NCBI GenBank assembly: GCA_022072055.1
Contig: JAJVIK010000019.1
Span: 62,001 to 126,000 of the forward strand
DNA: 64,000 nucleotides
Source: a bacterium
Lineage (GTDB): Bacteria > Hinthialibacterota > Hinthialibacteria > OLB16
Reading direction: 5' to 3'
The notes beneath the pieces are model-generated. The model made no database searches, was not told where the DNA came from, and saw only the letters and a list, made by a program, of their open reading frames with translations. Shown in pieces: positions 34,802 to 44,040 of this stretch. The first letter of the stretch is position 1; every line of letters starts with the position of its first letter. A program made the position numbers and the translations under genes.

Positions 34802-35947
34802 ATGTGGACCATCCAGCCGCGAGGTTTGGGAGATTTGCTCGAGGCCCTCAGGAACAGAGGGTATCGCGTGGTCGGTCCGGTGGTCCGAGACGGGGCGATC
34901 TGTTACGAGGACCTTGGCTCGATTGAAGACCTTGCTCTCGCGTGGTTGGATGAACAGGAACCGGGGAACTATCGACTAACCGGCTCCGGCAATGGCGACT
35001 TGTTCTCCTACTCCCCTGGGGCGCACACCTGGAAGAAATTCCTTCACAAGCCCTCGGTAACCTTGTGGCGCGCCACGAAGGATCAGAAGGGCCTCCATCT
35101 GAAGGAGGAACCGACCGCCGAGGGCAAGGTGGCGCTATTCGGCGCAAGACCGTGCGAGCTGGCGGCCATTGCCATCCAAGACCGGGTCTTTCTGGAGGGT
35201 CCGTTCGTGGATTCCTTCTACGCGGCCGCCCGGAAGGAAATGTTCGTGGTGGCCCTCAACTGTTCCCACCCCTCGAAATCCTGTTTCTGCGTCTCCATGA
35301 AGACAGGCCCACGCGCCGCCACCGGCTTTGACCTGTGTTTGACCGAAATCCACCCGAATGGGGAGGCCGAGCTCGTGGTCGAGGTCGGCAGCGAGACCGG
35401 AGGGTTAATCCTCGCCGACCTCCAGCGCCGGGAAGCCACCGAGAAGGACCTCGAGGCTGTCCGGAAGACCCTTGAGGAGGCCGAACAGAGGGTTGAGAGG
35501 AGTCTGGACACCGAGGGAATCCAGGGTCTGTTTGACCGGAGTTTTGAGAGCCCACAGTGGGATGATGTCGCGCGGAGGTGCCTGGGCTGCGCCAACTGCA
35601 CGATGGTCTGCCCCACTTGCTTCTGCACCACGGTGGTGGAGTCCTCCGACCTGGCCGGAGCGGAGGCCACTCGGACAAGGATCTGGGATTCCTGTTTCAC
35701 CAAGGATTTCACCTACATCCACGGGGGGAGTGTCAGACCGTCCGGGTATTCCAGGTACCGCCAATGGATCACCCACAAGCTGGCGAACTGGATCGAGCAG
35801 TTCGGAACCTCGGGGTGCGTGGGCTGTGGCCGATGCATCACCTGGTGTCCGGTCGGAATCGACATCACCGCGGAGGTCGAAGCCCTGCGCGCGAGGGAAA
35901 GAACAGGATCCGGATCGGGAGGATCGAGTCATGAAGGAAATGCGTAA
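34802..35947 (+). CDS. hydB: NiFe hydrogenase group 3b, beta subunit (Fe-S)
   Basis: A 381-residue iron-sulfur subunit of the cytoplasmic NADP-linked (sulf)hydrogenase, homologous to subunit A of anaerobic sulfite reductase. The C-terminal part carries two 4Fe-4S signatures: [14 protein letters not shown] and [14 protein letters not shown]. The N-terminal domain includes [12 protein letters not shown] and [11 protein letters not shown], additional Cys clusters of this family. It conducts electrons between the flavin subunit and the NiFe dimer. The ATG at 34802 follows GGAGGT by six bases; an in-frame ATG at 34766 is less likely. First gene of the six-gene operon; its 3' end overlaps the next gene by 17 bases. 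Confidence 0.92.
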   Translation: MWTIQPRGLGDLLEALRNRGYRVVGPVVRDGAICYEDLGSIEDLALAWLDEQEPGNYRLTGSGNGDLFSYSPGAHTWKKFLHKPSVTLWRATKDQKGLHLKEEPTAEGKVALFGARPCELAAIAIQDRVFLEGPFVDSFYAAARKEMFVVALNCSHPSKSCFCVSMKTGPRAATGFDLCLTEIHPNGEAELVVEVGSETGGLILADLQRREATEKDLEAVRKTLEEAEQRVERSLDTEGIQGLFDRSFESPQWDDVARRCLGCANCTMVCPTCFCTTVVESSDLAGAEATRTRIWDSCFTKDFTYIHGGSVRPSGYSRYRQWITHKLANWIEQFGTSGCVGCGRCITWCPVGIDITAEVEALRARERTGSGSGGSSHEGNA

Positions 35948-36416
35948 TCTGTTGGCGGAACATCCCTTCTTCGAGAGCTTGTCGCCGACCCACTTGGACC
36001 TGGTGGCCGGGTGCGGAAAGAACGTGGTCTTCGAGGCGGGAAGACAGATCTTCCGCGAGGGGGAGCCGGCGGAGTACTTCTACATCATCCGTCACGGGAA
36101 AGTGGCGATTGATGTCTACGCCCCTGGATTGGGGAACATGTCGATCCAGACCCTCGGAGAAGGTGAGGTTCTGGGCTGGTCGTGGCTCGTGCCTCCGTAC
36201 GAGTGGAGATTCGACGCGCGCGCGGTGGAGCTGACTCGGGCCGTTGCGTTGGATGGGAACTGTCTGCGCGGCAAGTGCGAGGGGGACAATGCCTTAGGGT
36301 TTCAGCTTCTGAAGAAATTCAGCCAGGTGATGGCCCAACGGCTGGAGGCCACGCGCATGCAATTGCTCGACATGTACGGAACGAGTATGAAGGGCGGAGG
36401 GAGGAAGCTCTCGTGA
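35931..36416 (+). CDS. Cyclic nucleotide-binding domain protein in the hydrogenase operon
   Basis: A 161-residue protein made of a single cNMP-binding (CRP-type) beta-roll with no DNA-binding helix-turn-helix. The roll is visible as [20 protein letters not shown] and [20 protein letters not shown]; a C-terminal helix with repeated charged residues follows. Its position between the beta and gamma subunits suggests a role in hydrogenase regulation or as an accessory subunit; this is inference. The ATG at 35931 overlaps the hydB stop by 17 bases, and its own TGA overlaps the next GTG start (GTGA), so translation is tightly coupled. Confidence 0.85.
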   Translation: MKEMRNLLAEHPFFESLSPTHLDLVAGCGKNVVFEAGRQIFREGEPAEYFYIIRHGKVAIDVYAPGLGNMSIQTLGEGEVLGWSWLVPPYEWRFDARAVELTRAVALDGNCLRGKCEGDNALGFQLLKKFSQVMAQRLEATRMQLLDMYGTSMKGGGRKLS

Positions 36417-37249
36417 TCGCCGCCGCGGACCCCATGGTCCCCAACCTGCACCGCATTCAGAAAGTGACCCAGGAGACCTCGGACACCTTCACCCTTGCCC
36501 TCGCGCCCTCCTGCGGGCGCAAGTGTCCCGCGTTTCGGCCCGGACAGTTCAACATGCTGTATGTGTTCGGAGTGGGTGAGGTCCCGATCTCCATCAGCGG
36601 GGATCCCGCGACTCCGGAAACTCTTGTGCACACCACCCGCGCGGTGGGCGCGGTCACCGCCGCGATGAAGAAGATGCGACCCGGGGACCAGCTCGGTGTT
36701 CGGGGCCCGTATGGAACGGAGTGGCCGGTGGCGGAGGCTCATGATCGGGACGTGGTCATCGTCGCGGGTGGAATCGGCCTGGCTCCCCTTCGGCCGGCCT
36801 TGTATTCGCTCCTCAATCATCGCGAACGGTACGGTCGAGTGGTTCTCCTGTATGGAACGCGAAGCCCCGAGGACATCCTTTATCGCACCGAGATCCAGAA
36901 GTGGCGCTCCCAGTTTGACCTGGATGTCCATGTGACCGTGGACCGCGCGACCGGGAAGTGGCGCGGAAATGTGGGGGTGGTGACCTCCCTGATCCCCAAG
37001 GCCCCCTTCGATCCCTATCACGCCACCGCCTTCGTGTGCGGGCCGGAGATCATGATGCGTTACACAATCCTCGCCCTGCTCAAGAGAGGGGTTGAGAAGG
37101 ACTCGATCCATCTGTCGATGGAGCGAAACATGAAGTGCGCGGTGGGGTTCTGCGGACACTGCCAAATCGGACCGCTGTTTGTGTGCCGGGATGGGCCGGT
37201 GTTCGGATATCCGCGCCTGGAAAAGCTGCTGGACAAGCGGGAGCTCTAG
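36413..37249 (+). CDS. hydG: NiFe hydrogenase group 3b, gamma subunit (flavin/NADP)
   Basis: A 278-residue ferredoxin-reductase-type subunit that binds FAD and NADP(H). The FAD-binding [21 protein letters not shown] and nucleotide-binding [15 protein letters not shown] motifs are present, and the C-terminal Cys cluster [17 protein letters not shown] binds a 2Fe-2S centre, as in dihydroorotate dehydrogenase electron-transfer subunits. It couples NADPH to the NiFe centre. The start is a GTG at 36413 overlapping the previous stop. The next gene starts one base after its stop. Confidence 0.92.
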   Translation: MIAAADPMVPNLHRIQKVTQETSDTFTLALAPSCGRKCPAFRPGQFNMLYVFGVGEVPISISGDPATPETLVHTTRAVGAVTAAMKKMRPGDQLGVRGPYGTEWPVAEAHDRDVVIVAGGIGLAPLRPALYSLLNHRERYGRVVLLYGTRSPEDILYRTEIQKWRSQFDLDVHVTVDRATGKWRGNVGVVTSLIPKAPFDPYHATAFVCGPEIMMRYTILALLKRGVEKDSIHLSMERNMKCAVGFCGHCQIGPLFVCRDGPVFGYPRLEKLLDKREL

Positions 37250-37250
37250 C

Positions 37251-38033
37251 ATGGTCGCCAAGCCCAAACCCAAACTCGCGGTCTGGAAGTTCGCTTCCTG
37301 CGATGGCTGCCAGCTCTCGCTCCTCGACTGCGAGGAGGAGCTCCTCGCGATCACCGGGATGGTGGATATCTGCTATTTCCCGGAGGCCACCCGCGCCGAG
37401 GTCAAGGGCCCCTATGATCTTTCCCTGGTGGAAGGCTCGATCACCACGCCGCACGACGCCGAACGGATTCACAAGATTCGGCGCTCCTCGCGGACATTGG
37501 TCACCATCGGCGCCTGCGCCACGGCGGGAGGAATTCAGGCGCTCCGAAACTTCAAGGATGTCAAGACTTTCATCCCCCTCGTGTACGCCCAGCCCTCCTA
37601 TATCGAGACCTTGAACAAGTCCACTCCGATCTCGGAGCATGTCTTCGTGGATTTCGAGCTGCGTGGGTGTCCCATCGACAAGGGGCAACTGGTGGAGGTC
37701 CTGAACGCCTATTTGTGGGGCAGGAAACCCGCGATTCGTCCCCATTCAACGTGCATCGAGTGCAAACTGGCCGGGAATGTGTGCGTGATGGTGGCCAAGG
37801 GTATCCCCTGCCTGGGGCCGGTCACGCACGCCGGGTGCGGCGGACTTTGTCCCACCTATCAGCGGGGATGCTATGGATGCTTTGGGCCGAAGGAGGACTC
37901 AAACACCCGTTCGCTTGCCGCGCGGCTCGCCTCCCCGATTGGGATGGAGGAAGACGACTTGGTTCGTCTCTTCCGTTCCTTCAACGCCTACGCGGAGGAT
38001 TTCCGGAAGGAGAGCGAAGCCCATGAGGACTAG
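37251..38033 (+). CDS. hydD: NiFe hydrogenase group 3b, delta (small) subunit
   Basis: A 260-residue small subunit that carries three iron-sulfur clusters relaying electrons to and from the NiFe site. The proximal cluster motif is [12 protein letters not shown] with [10 protein letters not shown]; the C-terminal region has [29 protein letters not shown] and RGCYGCFGP, giving the remaining cluster ligands. No signal peptide is present, in keeping with a cytoplasmic bidirectional enzyme. Start ATG at 37251; the 3' end overlaps the large-subunit gene by 11 bases. Confidence 0.94.
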   Translation: MVAKPKPKLAVWKFASCDGCQLSLLDCEEELLAITGMVDICYFPEATRAEVKGPYDLSLVEGSITTPHDAERIHKIRRSSRTLVTIGACATAGGIQALRNFKDVKTFIPLVYAQPSYIETLNKSTPISEHVFVDFELRGCPIDKGQLVEVLNAYLWGRKPAIRPHSTCIECKLAGNVCVMVAKGIPCLGPVTHAGCGGLCPTYQRGCYGCFGPKEDSNTRSLAARLASPIGMEEDDLVRLFRSFNAYAEDFRKESEAHED

Positions 38034-39315
38034 AACGGTTCGAGTGGACTATCTCGCGCGGGTCGAGGGGGAGGGCGCCTTCCACATCAAGGTGAAAGAC
38101 AACCGCGTGGTGGACTCGAAATTCAGAATCTTCGAGCCTCCCAGGTTTTTCGAGGCCTTTCTGCGCGGGCGAAGGTTCGAGGAGGCCCCGGACATCACCG
38201 CCCGCATCTGTGGGATTTGCCCCATCGCTTACCAGAGCAGCTCGGTTCAGGCGATGGAGGAGATCTGTGGGGTTAAGGTCGCCGGCCCGCTCCGGGATTT
38301 GCGCCGACTGATCTACTGCGGGGAATGGATCGAAAGCCATGTTTTGCATGTCTACATGCTCCACCTTCCCGATTTCCTGGGGTATGAGGACGCGATTCGC
38401 CTGGCTAAAGATCACCCGGATGCGGTCAAGCGCGGACTACGGCTCAAGAAACTCGGCAACGACTTGGTGAGAGTGCTTGGAGGTCGTGAGATCCACCCGA
38501 TCAACATGCGGGTCGGGGGGTTTTACCGAACCCCATCGCGGAAGGAGTTTGAGACCTTTCTCCCGGAGCTTGAATGGGCGCGCGAGGCTGCCCTGGAAAC
38601 CATCCGCTTGGTTTCCCATCTCGAGTTCCCCAAGTTCGAGCGGGACTATGAGTTTGTGTCGCTGCGCCACGGGGACGAATACCCCATGAACGAGGGTCGT
38701 CTGGTTTCCAACAAGGGGTTGGACATTCCCCTTTCGGAGTATTTCGATCACTTTGAGGAGCGCCATGTGTCGCACTCCAACGCCCTGCAGTCCGTGCTCA
38801 AGGCAAGGGGGGCGTACCATGTGGGGCCGCTCGCGCGGTACAACCTGAATTTCGACCGACTGTTTCCCTCGGTCCAACAGGCCGCGCGGGATGCGGGGCT
38901 TGCGGAGACATGTCGGAATCCGTTCCAAAGCATCATCGTCCGGAGCGTGGAAACCCTCCAGGCCGTGGAGGAGGCTGTCCGGATCATCGAGGGCTACCAG
39001 CCGCCGGAAACTCCCGCGGTCAGAGTGCAACCGCGCGAGGGGGTCGGCCATGGCTGCACCGAAGCCCCTCGCGGAATCTGCTTCCACCGCTACCGGATCG
39101 ACTCCAAGGGGATTATCCGGGACGCGCGGATTATTCCACCCACCTCGCAGAATCAGGTCACCATTGAGGAGGACCTTCTCGACCTGGTCTCAACGAAGCT
39201 GGCGCTGCCCCAGGAGAAGCTCACTTGGCTGTGCGAGCAGGCGATCCGGAACTACGATCCCTGCATCTCCTGCGCCACTCACTTCCTCAAGCTCACCGTG
39301 GAGCAAGTCACCTGA
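38023..39315 (+). CDS. hydA: NiFe hydrogenase group 3b, alpha (large) subunit
   Basis: A 430-residue catalytic subunit. The two Cys pairs that bind the NiFe centre are present: [11 protein letters not shown] in the N-terminal third and [13 protein letters not shown] at the C-terminus. The few residues after the last Cys pair end in LTVEQVT, typical of the tail that is removed by the maturation protease, encoded next. The length and motif wording fit group 3b enzymes, which catalyse reversible H2 oxidation with NADP and can reduce sulfur. It overlaps hydD by 11 bases. Confidence 0.94.
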   Translation: MRTRTVRVDYLARVEGEGAFHIKVKDNRVVDSKFRIFEPPRFFEAFLRGRRFEEAPDITARICGICPIAYQSSSVQAMEEICGVKVAGPLRDLRRLIYCGEWIESHVLHVYMLHLPDFLGYEDAIRLAKDHPDAVKRGLRLKKLGNDLVRVLGGREIHPINMRVGGFYRTPSRKEFETFLPELEWAREAALETIRLVSHLEFPKFERDYEFVSLRHGDEYPMNEGRLVSNKGLDIPLSEYFDHFEERHVSHSNALQSVLKARGAYHVGPLARYNLNFDRLFPSVQQAARDAGLAETCRNPFQSIIVRSVETLQAVEEAVRIIEGYQPPETPAVRVQPREGVGHGCTEAPRGICFHRYRIDSKGIIRDARIIPPTSQNQVTIEEDLLDLVSTKLALPQEKLTWLCEQAIRNYDPCISCATHFLKLTVEQVT

Positions 39316-39341
39316 GGAGCCTTCCGGAGGAGCCGCCCCCC

Positions 39342-39863
39342 ATGCCGCCGTCCGCTGTCCTGATCCTTGGAGTCGGTAACGAATGGCGTGGGGATGACGC
39401 TATCGGGGTGTTGCTCGCGCGTCGTCTTCGGGAGCGCGCCCCCCCCGGGGTGGAGGTGAAGGAGCACAGTGGTGAGGGGGCCGGCCTCATGGAGGAATGG
39501 GTCGGTCATGATGCGGTGATCATCCTGGATGCGGTCCGGTCCGGTTCCCCTCCGGGAACCATCCACCGACTGGATGCCTCCCGAGAAGCAATCCCCTCGA
39601 GATTCTTCCACGCCAGCAGTCATGCGTTCAGTGTCGCGGAGGCCGTGGAACTCTCCCGCGCGCTGGGGGCGCTGCCCGAGGTGGTTCTACTCTATGGGAT
39701 CGAGGGGCGGGAATTCGCGGCAGGCGCGGGGCTTTCCGAGGAAGTCCGCATGGGCGGCGCTGTGGTGCTGGAGGAGGTGATGGCTCTTATTGAATCGCAC
39801 GCAGGCCGACTCGCCGTCAAATCCCGTACGGGCACAGGTACAGGAAGCGCGAGCCGGTCTTGA
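39342..39863 (+). CDS. Hydrogenase maturation protease
   Basis: A 173-residue M52-family endopeptidase that removes the C-terminal tail of the large subunit after nickel insertion. Key elements are LGVGNEWRGDDAIGV with the nickel-binding Glu, the Asp in ILDAVRSG, and SSHAFSVAEAVEL with the His ligand. The C-terminus has an extra basic/Ser tail (GTGTGSASRS) that overlaps the convergent sppA gene. GGAGG lies before the ATG. Genes hypABCDEF are not in the window. Confidence 0.9.
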   Translation: MPPSAVLILGVGNEWRGDDAIGVLLARRLRERAPPGVEVKEHSGEGAGLMEEWVGHDAVIILDAVRSGSPPGTIHRLDASREAIPSRFFHASSHAFSVAEAVELSRALGALPEVVLLYGIEGREFAAGAGLSEEVRMGGAVVLEEVMALIESHAGRLAVKSRTGTGTGSASRS

Positions 39864-41040
39864 GGAAATCGGCGGAGAGCCGGACCCCGAAAAGACCCCT
39901 CGGCTCCTTTTTCTTGCGGGTGGTGGTGGGAGGATCCTCCCCCAGTCCCGCGAGCTCCCCGGCTCGGTCAATAGCATCCTGAAGCGTCCCGAGGGAATCG
40001 ATCAACCCGACCTCCAGCGCTTGGCGGCCCGTGTAGATTCTTCCCTCCGCGAGCGCTTCGACCCGTTTGCGGATCGCGTCCCGGGTAAGTCCATCCGCGA
40101 ACATCTTCGTGAGCTTCTCATTCACCTCCGAGGCCGGCGCGGCGGGAATCGAGGCGGTGGGCGTGGCCGTTGCGGTCTGGCTTGGGGCCACAACTCCTTC
40201 CGCGGTCGCGCCCTCCGGCGATCCCGTGGCGGCAAGGATGTTGGGCGCGGACAGGCCCAGGCTGGACCACGCTGGAGAGGGATAGATCACACCCCCAAGT
40301 CCCGCGACCTCGGTTTCACCCTCAACCACTCCTCCCGGAAGCTCCTTGTTCCAACCCCGCGCGAGCGACACCTTGTTGCGAGTCCGCGAGTCCGCCACGG
40401 CATCCAGGAATTGGCGGTAGTAATCATCGATTACCGACTGAAACATGGCGCGTTCGTGCCCTTTCATCTCTCGTGAGAAATCCCCCGCGGTCTTGAACGC
40501 GCCCTTCTTGACCGTGTCAAATTCGACCCCGAGCTTTCCGAGCAGGTCGGAGAGATTCATCATCTGCATGTAGACCCCGATGCTGCCGGTCAGCGTGCCC
40601 GACATGCCCATGATCTCATCCGCCCCACAGGCGGCGTAGTAACCCCCGCTCGCCGCCACCGAGGCCATATAAGCGATAACCGGCTTCCCCTCCCCGGCGA
40701 TCTTTCGGGCGGCCTCATAGATTTCCTGGGTCGGGGAGATGGCTCCACCGGGGGAATCGATGTGGAGGACCACCGCGGAAATCCCATTGTCCTCCGCGCA
40801 GTCCTCGAGGAGTTCCACCCAGTCGGAGGCCTCGAAGATCGTGCCGAATATCTCGACAACAGCCACCCTGTGCCGGAACACTCGGAGGCCATCCTCGTGG
40901 TCGGCGAAGACCAGCGAAAACAGCGCGACCATCAGCGCGATGAACACAAGCAGCACGATAACGAAAACCACGGCGAGGGGCGAATGGCCCCTGGGGGTCC
41001 TCGGCGGAGGGGCTGGGAGCGGTTGATGAAAGGTGGCCAT
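39817..41040 (-). CDS. sppA: Signal peptide peptidase SppA with inserted linker
   Basis: A 407-residue inner-membrane serine protease that degrades signal peptides. A Pro-rich cytoplasmic lead (about 25 residues) precedes one membrane helix. The protease domain has the HIDSPGGAISPT block, the nucleophile region ASVAASGGYYAACGADEI, and the Lys region FDTVKKGAFKTAGDFSREM. Between the helix DYYRQFLDAVADSRTRNK and the conserved ALAEGRIYTGRQALEVGLID there is an extra segment of about 100 residues rich in Thr/Ala/Pro (SQTATATPTASIPAAPA), normally only a short loop. Its 3' end overlaps the hydrogenase protease gene by 47 bases. Confidence 0.88.
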   Translation of the reverse strand: MATFHQPLPAPPPRTPRGHSPLAVVFVIVLLVFIALMVALFSLVFADHEDGLRVFRHRVAVVEIFGTIFEASDWVELLEDCAEDNGISAVVLHIDSPGGAISPTQEIYEAARKIAGEGKPVIAYMASVAASGGYYAACGADEIMGMSGTLTGSIGVYMQMMNLSDLLGKLGVEFDTVKKGAFKTAGDFSREMKGHERAMFQSVIDDYYRQFLDAVADSRTRNKVSLARGWNKELPGGVVEGETEVAGLGGVIYPSPAWSSLGLSAPNILAATGSPEGATAEGVVAPSQTATATPTASIPAAPASEVNEKLTKMFADGLTRDAIRKRVEALAEGRIYTGRQALEVGLIDSLGTLQDAIDRAGELAGLGEDPPTTTRKKKEPRGLFGVRLSADFLKTGSRFLYLCPYGI

Positions 41041-41049
41041 GGCTTCGGT

Positions 41050-41832
41050 TTATTGGCTTCCTGGGATTGGATTGGGATTTCTCGCGGCCTGATCCCGAAA
41101 ACGCGTGTTGTACCCGGTTGGATTATAGCCACGCGGCTGGACCTCGAAATTCCGCACATCGAGGGGTCCGTCAAACTGCGCGGTGAAGGTCCCTGTTCCT
41201 CCGGGGGGAAGCAGGTCCGGGGTCACCTTGACGGTCTTGCTCTTCTTCCCACCCTCATTCCGGATCTTCCCGGTGTCGCCATAGAGGGTGACCTCGACCT
41301 GAACGTTGAACACCCCGACTTCGGCTTGGTTGAGGACCTGTCCGGTCACCACGGTCTTTCCGCCCTGGTGGCTGATTTGGGAGTTTGAGATCGCCATGCG
41401 CGCCTGGGCGTTCAGATCGAGGGTCCGCTCCACCAACCTTTGGGCCTGCCGCTCCTGAGCGACCTGCACTCCTCCGAGCTGTTTTTCGATGTTGGATATG
41501 ACCATCATCAGGTTATCCAGACGCTCGGCCAGGCGCTGCTGGTTCGTCATGATCTCCTCAAACGGAAACGGAGTCGGCTCGGCGTCCGGCTTGCGATCGA
41601 TCTTGAAACTCTTGACCTTGTCGAGGGGCAGGACCTGGAGGCCGCCTTCGGTGTCGATGGAGAGGTTACCCTTGTCCATCGAGAGGATTGTGCCGGTGAT
41701 CAGGCGGTCCTGTGAATCGATCAAGGCGTCCGCGCGGGCTTTCCCGGCAAGGCTTGAGAATACCGTGAGCGCCCCAAGCCAGCAGGCCAGGGTCCAATGC
41801 AGAAACCGGTTCCAATCATCGCGCCGGGTCAT
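41050..41832 (-). CDS. Exported protein with FxLYD-like domain
   Basis: A 260-residue exported protein of unknown function. It starts with a basic signal peptide (FLHWTLACWLGALTVFSSLAG), then an SH3-like beta strand pair (LITGTILSMDKGNLSIDTEGG), a coiled-coil stretch (NQQRLAERLDNLMMVISNIE) and a C-terminal beta-sandwich that resembles FxLYD domains (VTGQVLNQAEVGVFNVQVEV). The ATG at 41832 is about ten bases after AGGGAG; a GTG at 41871 overlaps the upstream stop and is an alternative. It follows the oxidoreductase gene in the same direction. Confidence 0.65.
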   Translation of the reverse strand: MTRRDDWNRFLHWTLACWLGALTVFSSLAGKARADALIDSQDRLITGTILSMDKGNLSIDTEGGLQVLPLDKVKSFKIDRKPDAEPTPFPFEEIMTNQQRLAERLDNLMMVISNIEKQLGGVQVAQERQAQRLVERTLDLNAQARMAISNSQISHQGGKTVVTGQVLNQAEVGVFNVQVEVTLYGDTGKIRNEGGKKSKTVKVTPDLLPPGGTGTFTAQFDGPLDVRNFEVQPRGYNPTGYNTRFRDQAARNPNPIPGSQ

Positions 41833-41867
41833 CGAGTGTTTCTCCCTTCCCATCCGGAAAAGCGCGC

Positions 41868-42848
41868 TCACAGCTGATGAGCTAGCTCCGTTTCAGACTG
41901 GCGTCGCGCCTCCTCCGTGACCTGGATCGCGAGCTCAAGCGCGCGACGTCCATCCTCGCCCGAAACCACCGGGGGTTTCCCCTCCTGGACACAGCGGATG
42001 AAATCGGAGAGCTCCGTGGTGAGGGCATCCTCCTCGCGGTTCATGTGCAAAGTGTAATGGTTGATCCCCGGCAGGGGGTCCCCCATCATCCGCTCCTCAT
42101 TTTGAGCAAGTTTCCGGAAAACCGCGATCTCCTGTTTCTGGTAGTCCAGCGAGAAGTAGCTGTCGCGCTGAAAGATGCGGATGCGTCTCTGCGGCTCGAG
42201 TGACACCCGGCTGGCGGTGAGATTGGCCACACAGCCGTCCTCGAAGGTGATCCGCGCACTGGCGATGTCCTCGTGTTGGGTAAGCACCGGGACTCCCACG
42301 GCGTCAAAGCGAGCCACTTTGGAGGGGACCAAGGAGAGGATCAGATCGAGGTCATGGATCATCAGGTCCACCACCACTCCGATATCCTTGACTCGGGGGC
42401 TGTAGAGAGTGAGGCGGCTGGCCTCGATGTAGCGCGGGCGGTCCAGGACGCGCTTGATCTCCATCACCGCGGAGTTGAAACGCTCGATGTGGCCGACCTG
42501 AAGGACGAGGTTGTTTCGCGCGGCTAGGTCGATCAGGTCATCGGCCTCGGCCACCGTCTTGGTCATCGGTTTCTCGACAAAAACATGCTTTCCGGCTGAA
42601 AGCGCGGGAGCGGCCAGGGCGTGGTGGTAGGTGGTGGGGGTGACCACATCCACGGCCTCGCAACGATCGAGGAGGTCCTCCCAGCGTTGAAAATAGGGGA
42701 CCCCTTCCCGTTCGGCGATCTCCTCGCCGCGCTGCCGGTCCACATCGTGGACCCCCACAAGTTCGGTGCTGGGGAGTGCGTTGAGAATGCGCGCGTGGTG
42801 CTTGCCCAGGTGCCCGACCCCGAACACACCGATTTTGGTCTTGTTCAT
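41868..42848 (-). CDS. Gfo/Idh/MocA-family oxidoreductase
   Basis: A 326-residue NAD(P)-dependent sugar or sugar-nucleotide oxidoreductase. The Rossmann motif IGVFGVGHLGKHHARIL, the family signature SAGKHVFVEKPMTKTVAEAD and VGHIERFNSAVMEI are clear. The wording with GHIERFN resembles proteins placed near lipid A genes, some of which oxidise UDP-GlcNAc at C3 (GnnA type); there are no lpx genes here, so this is only a possibility. It is first in a small unit with the FxLYD-like gene. Confidence 0.87.
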   Translation of the reverse strand: MNKTKIGVFGVGHLGKHHARILNALPSTELVGVHDVDRQRGEEIAEREGVPYFQRWEDLLDRCEAVDVVTPTTYHHALAAPALSAGKHVFVEKPMTKTVAEADDLIDLAARNNLVLQVGHIERFNSAVMEIKRVLDRPRYIEASRLTLYSPRVKDIGVVVDLMIHDLDLILSLVPSKVARFDAVGVPVLTQHEDIASARITFEDGCVANLTASRVSLEPQRRIRIFQRDSYFSLDYQKQEIAVFRKLAQNEERMMGDPLPGINHYTLHMNREEDALTTELSDFIRCVQEGKPPVVSGEDGRRALELAIQVTEEARRQSETELAHQL

Positions 42849-42932
42849 ACTCTAAGGACTTTGGGGAAATTTCGGGGGGTTTCAAGGGGGATGGGGAAAG
42901 CGGTAAACCGAGGGCAAGGGAGGAGCGGAGCA

Positions 42933-43160
42933 ATGACGGTGGAAGAACAGATACACGAGGTTGTGAAGGATTTGCCTCCCGAGAAGGCGGTGCGGGTCCG
43001 GGCATATGCCGAGTCGCTTCTTTCAGACAAAGGAGGAGTGGAATCGGTCCATCCACCGGATGGAGTCCTATCCCACCTCGACTTCGACATCTCCTTTGAG
43101 GAATTCAAGGACCTTCGCCGCGAAATGTGGGGAGAGCCTTCTCGAGATGCCCAAGAGTGA
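42933..43160 (+). CDS. Orphan VapB-like antitoxin
   Basis: A 75-residue protein like the short antitoxins that precede PIN toxins: an N-terminal helix pair VEEQIHEVVKDLPPEKAVRVRAYAESLLSD fragment (residues 3-32), then an acidic toxin-binding tail ending FEEFKDLRREMWGE. GGGAGGAG precedes the ATG. Its stop overlaps a GTG that begins a truncated PIN-like frame (next entry). It is divergent from the oxidoreductase gene. Without toxin it may be a decayed module. Confidence 0.6.
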   Translation: MTVEEQIHEVVKDLPPEKAVRVRAYAESLLSDKGGVESVHPPDGVLSHLDFDISFEEFKDLRREMWGEPSRDAQE

Positions 43161-43198
43161 ACCATCTCCTCCTGGACACACACTCTGTCATCGGGTGA
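43157..43198 (+). pseudogene. VapC (PIN toxin) N-terminal stump
   Basis: GTG at 43157 overlaps the antitoxin stop (GTGA) exactly as a VapC start normally does, and the frame reads VNHLLLDTHSVIG before a TGA at 43196-43198. LLLDTHxxI is the first strand of the PIN domain, with its metal-binding Asp. The rest of the roughly 130-residue toxin is missing: the following 36 bases lead straight into the pilin gene on the other strand. Confidence 0.6.
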
Positions 43199-43234
43199 CT
43201 GCCCCCTCGTGTCAGCAGGGAAAAGGAATCCGCC

Positions 43235-43867
43235 CTACCCCCGATACCGTGTCATCCCCCCGGTCTTGGGGATGTCCCCAGCGCTTCTCGTGCCGTTGGT
43301 CGGGCTGTAAATGATCACTTGCCCGAAGGGAACCATCCCTCGGGCCCAGATCTCGGTCATCAACCCCTGATTCTTCGCGCCATCCGGCCCCATGCTGTTC
43401 AGAATCCAGACTGGAACCGTGAAGCCTGGGAAATCCGCCGTCCGGAAGCACTCGTGGTTGCGGTAATTGTAATAGTACCGAGTGAGATCGTCCCCGTACC
43501 CTCCCGCCTCGAAGGCGAGGAAGGGGTCACGAAAGCTCACGTTGTTGATGTAGCACGTCGGAGTGGTCAAAGGGATCAGGCGGTAAATGATCGGGCTGTA
43601 GCTCCCTCCCCCGCCCCAGGCGTCGTAGTACGGGTATTTCTGGAAATCGAGCCGGTAGGCCTCAAGCGCGGTGGCCAGGGATTGGAACTCTGACTTGACC
43701 CGGACCAGCTTCGCTCGAATCTGGGTCTCGAGGAAGTTCGGGAGGGCGATGGCGATCAGAATGAGGATTATTGCGATGACGATCAAGAGCTCGATCAGGG
43801 TGAAAGCGGATCGTCCCCCCGTTCCAACGCGCAGGCCAGGCTTGCTTGGGACATAGGCTTGCACGCT
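43235..43867 (-). CDS. Type II secretion/type IV pilin-like protein (prepilin)
   Basis: A 210-residue pseudopilin-like protein. A leader of about 21 residues ends in RSA, followed by FTLIELLIVIAIILILIAIA, the class III prepilin sequence recognised by prepilin peptidase; the residue before F is Ala, not the usual Gly. The conserved Glu at position 5 of the mature protein is present. The C-terminal globular part is Tyr/Gly-rich with a Cys pair. It resembles GspG-type proteins of PVC and related phyla. ATG at 43867; an in-frame start at 43912 is possible. Confidence 0.8.
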   Translation of the reverse strand, partial: SVQAYVPSKPGLRVGTGGRSAFTLIELLIVIAIILILIAIALPNFLETQIRAKLVRVKSEFQSLATALEAYRLDFQKYPYYDAWGGGGSYSPIIYRLIPLTTPTCYINNVSFRDPFLAFEAGGYGDDLTRYYYNYRNHECFRTADFPGFTVPVWILNSMGPDGAKNQGLMTEIWARGMVPFGQVIIYSPTNGTRSAGDIPKTGGMTRYRG

Positions 43868-43923
43868 CATTCGGATGCGCGCCGAAGGGAGGCTTTCCCC
43901 ATATACACGCATAACAGTACCAC

Positions 43924-43951
43924 ATTATGCTCACTTGTCGCGCCAAGTAAA
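43924..43951 (-). promoter_or_regulatory. Putative promoter of the pilin-like gene
   Basis: Minus-strand TTTACT (43946-43951) and CATAAT (43924-43929) are 16 bases apart, about 57 bases before the ATG at 43867. Confidence 0.4.
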
Positions 43952-44040
43952 CACGCCTGTTAGAGGGATCGGACGCGCAGGGTGTGTATGAAGACTGGGA
44001 ATCCGCCGAAATGAATGGTCCCAGGAGACCTACCGGTCGA

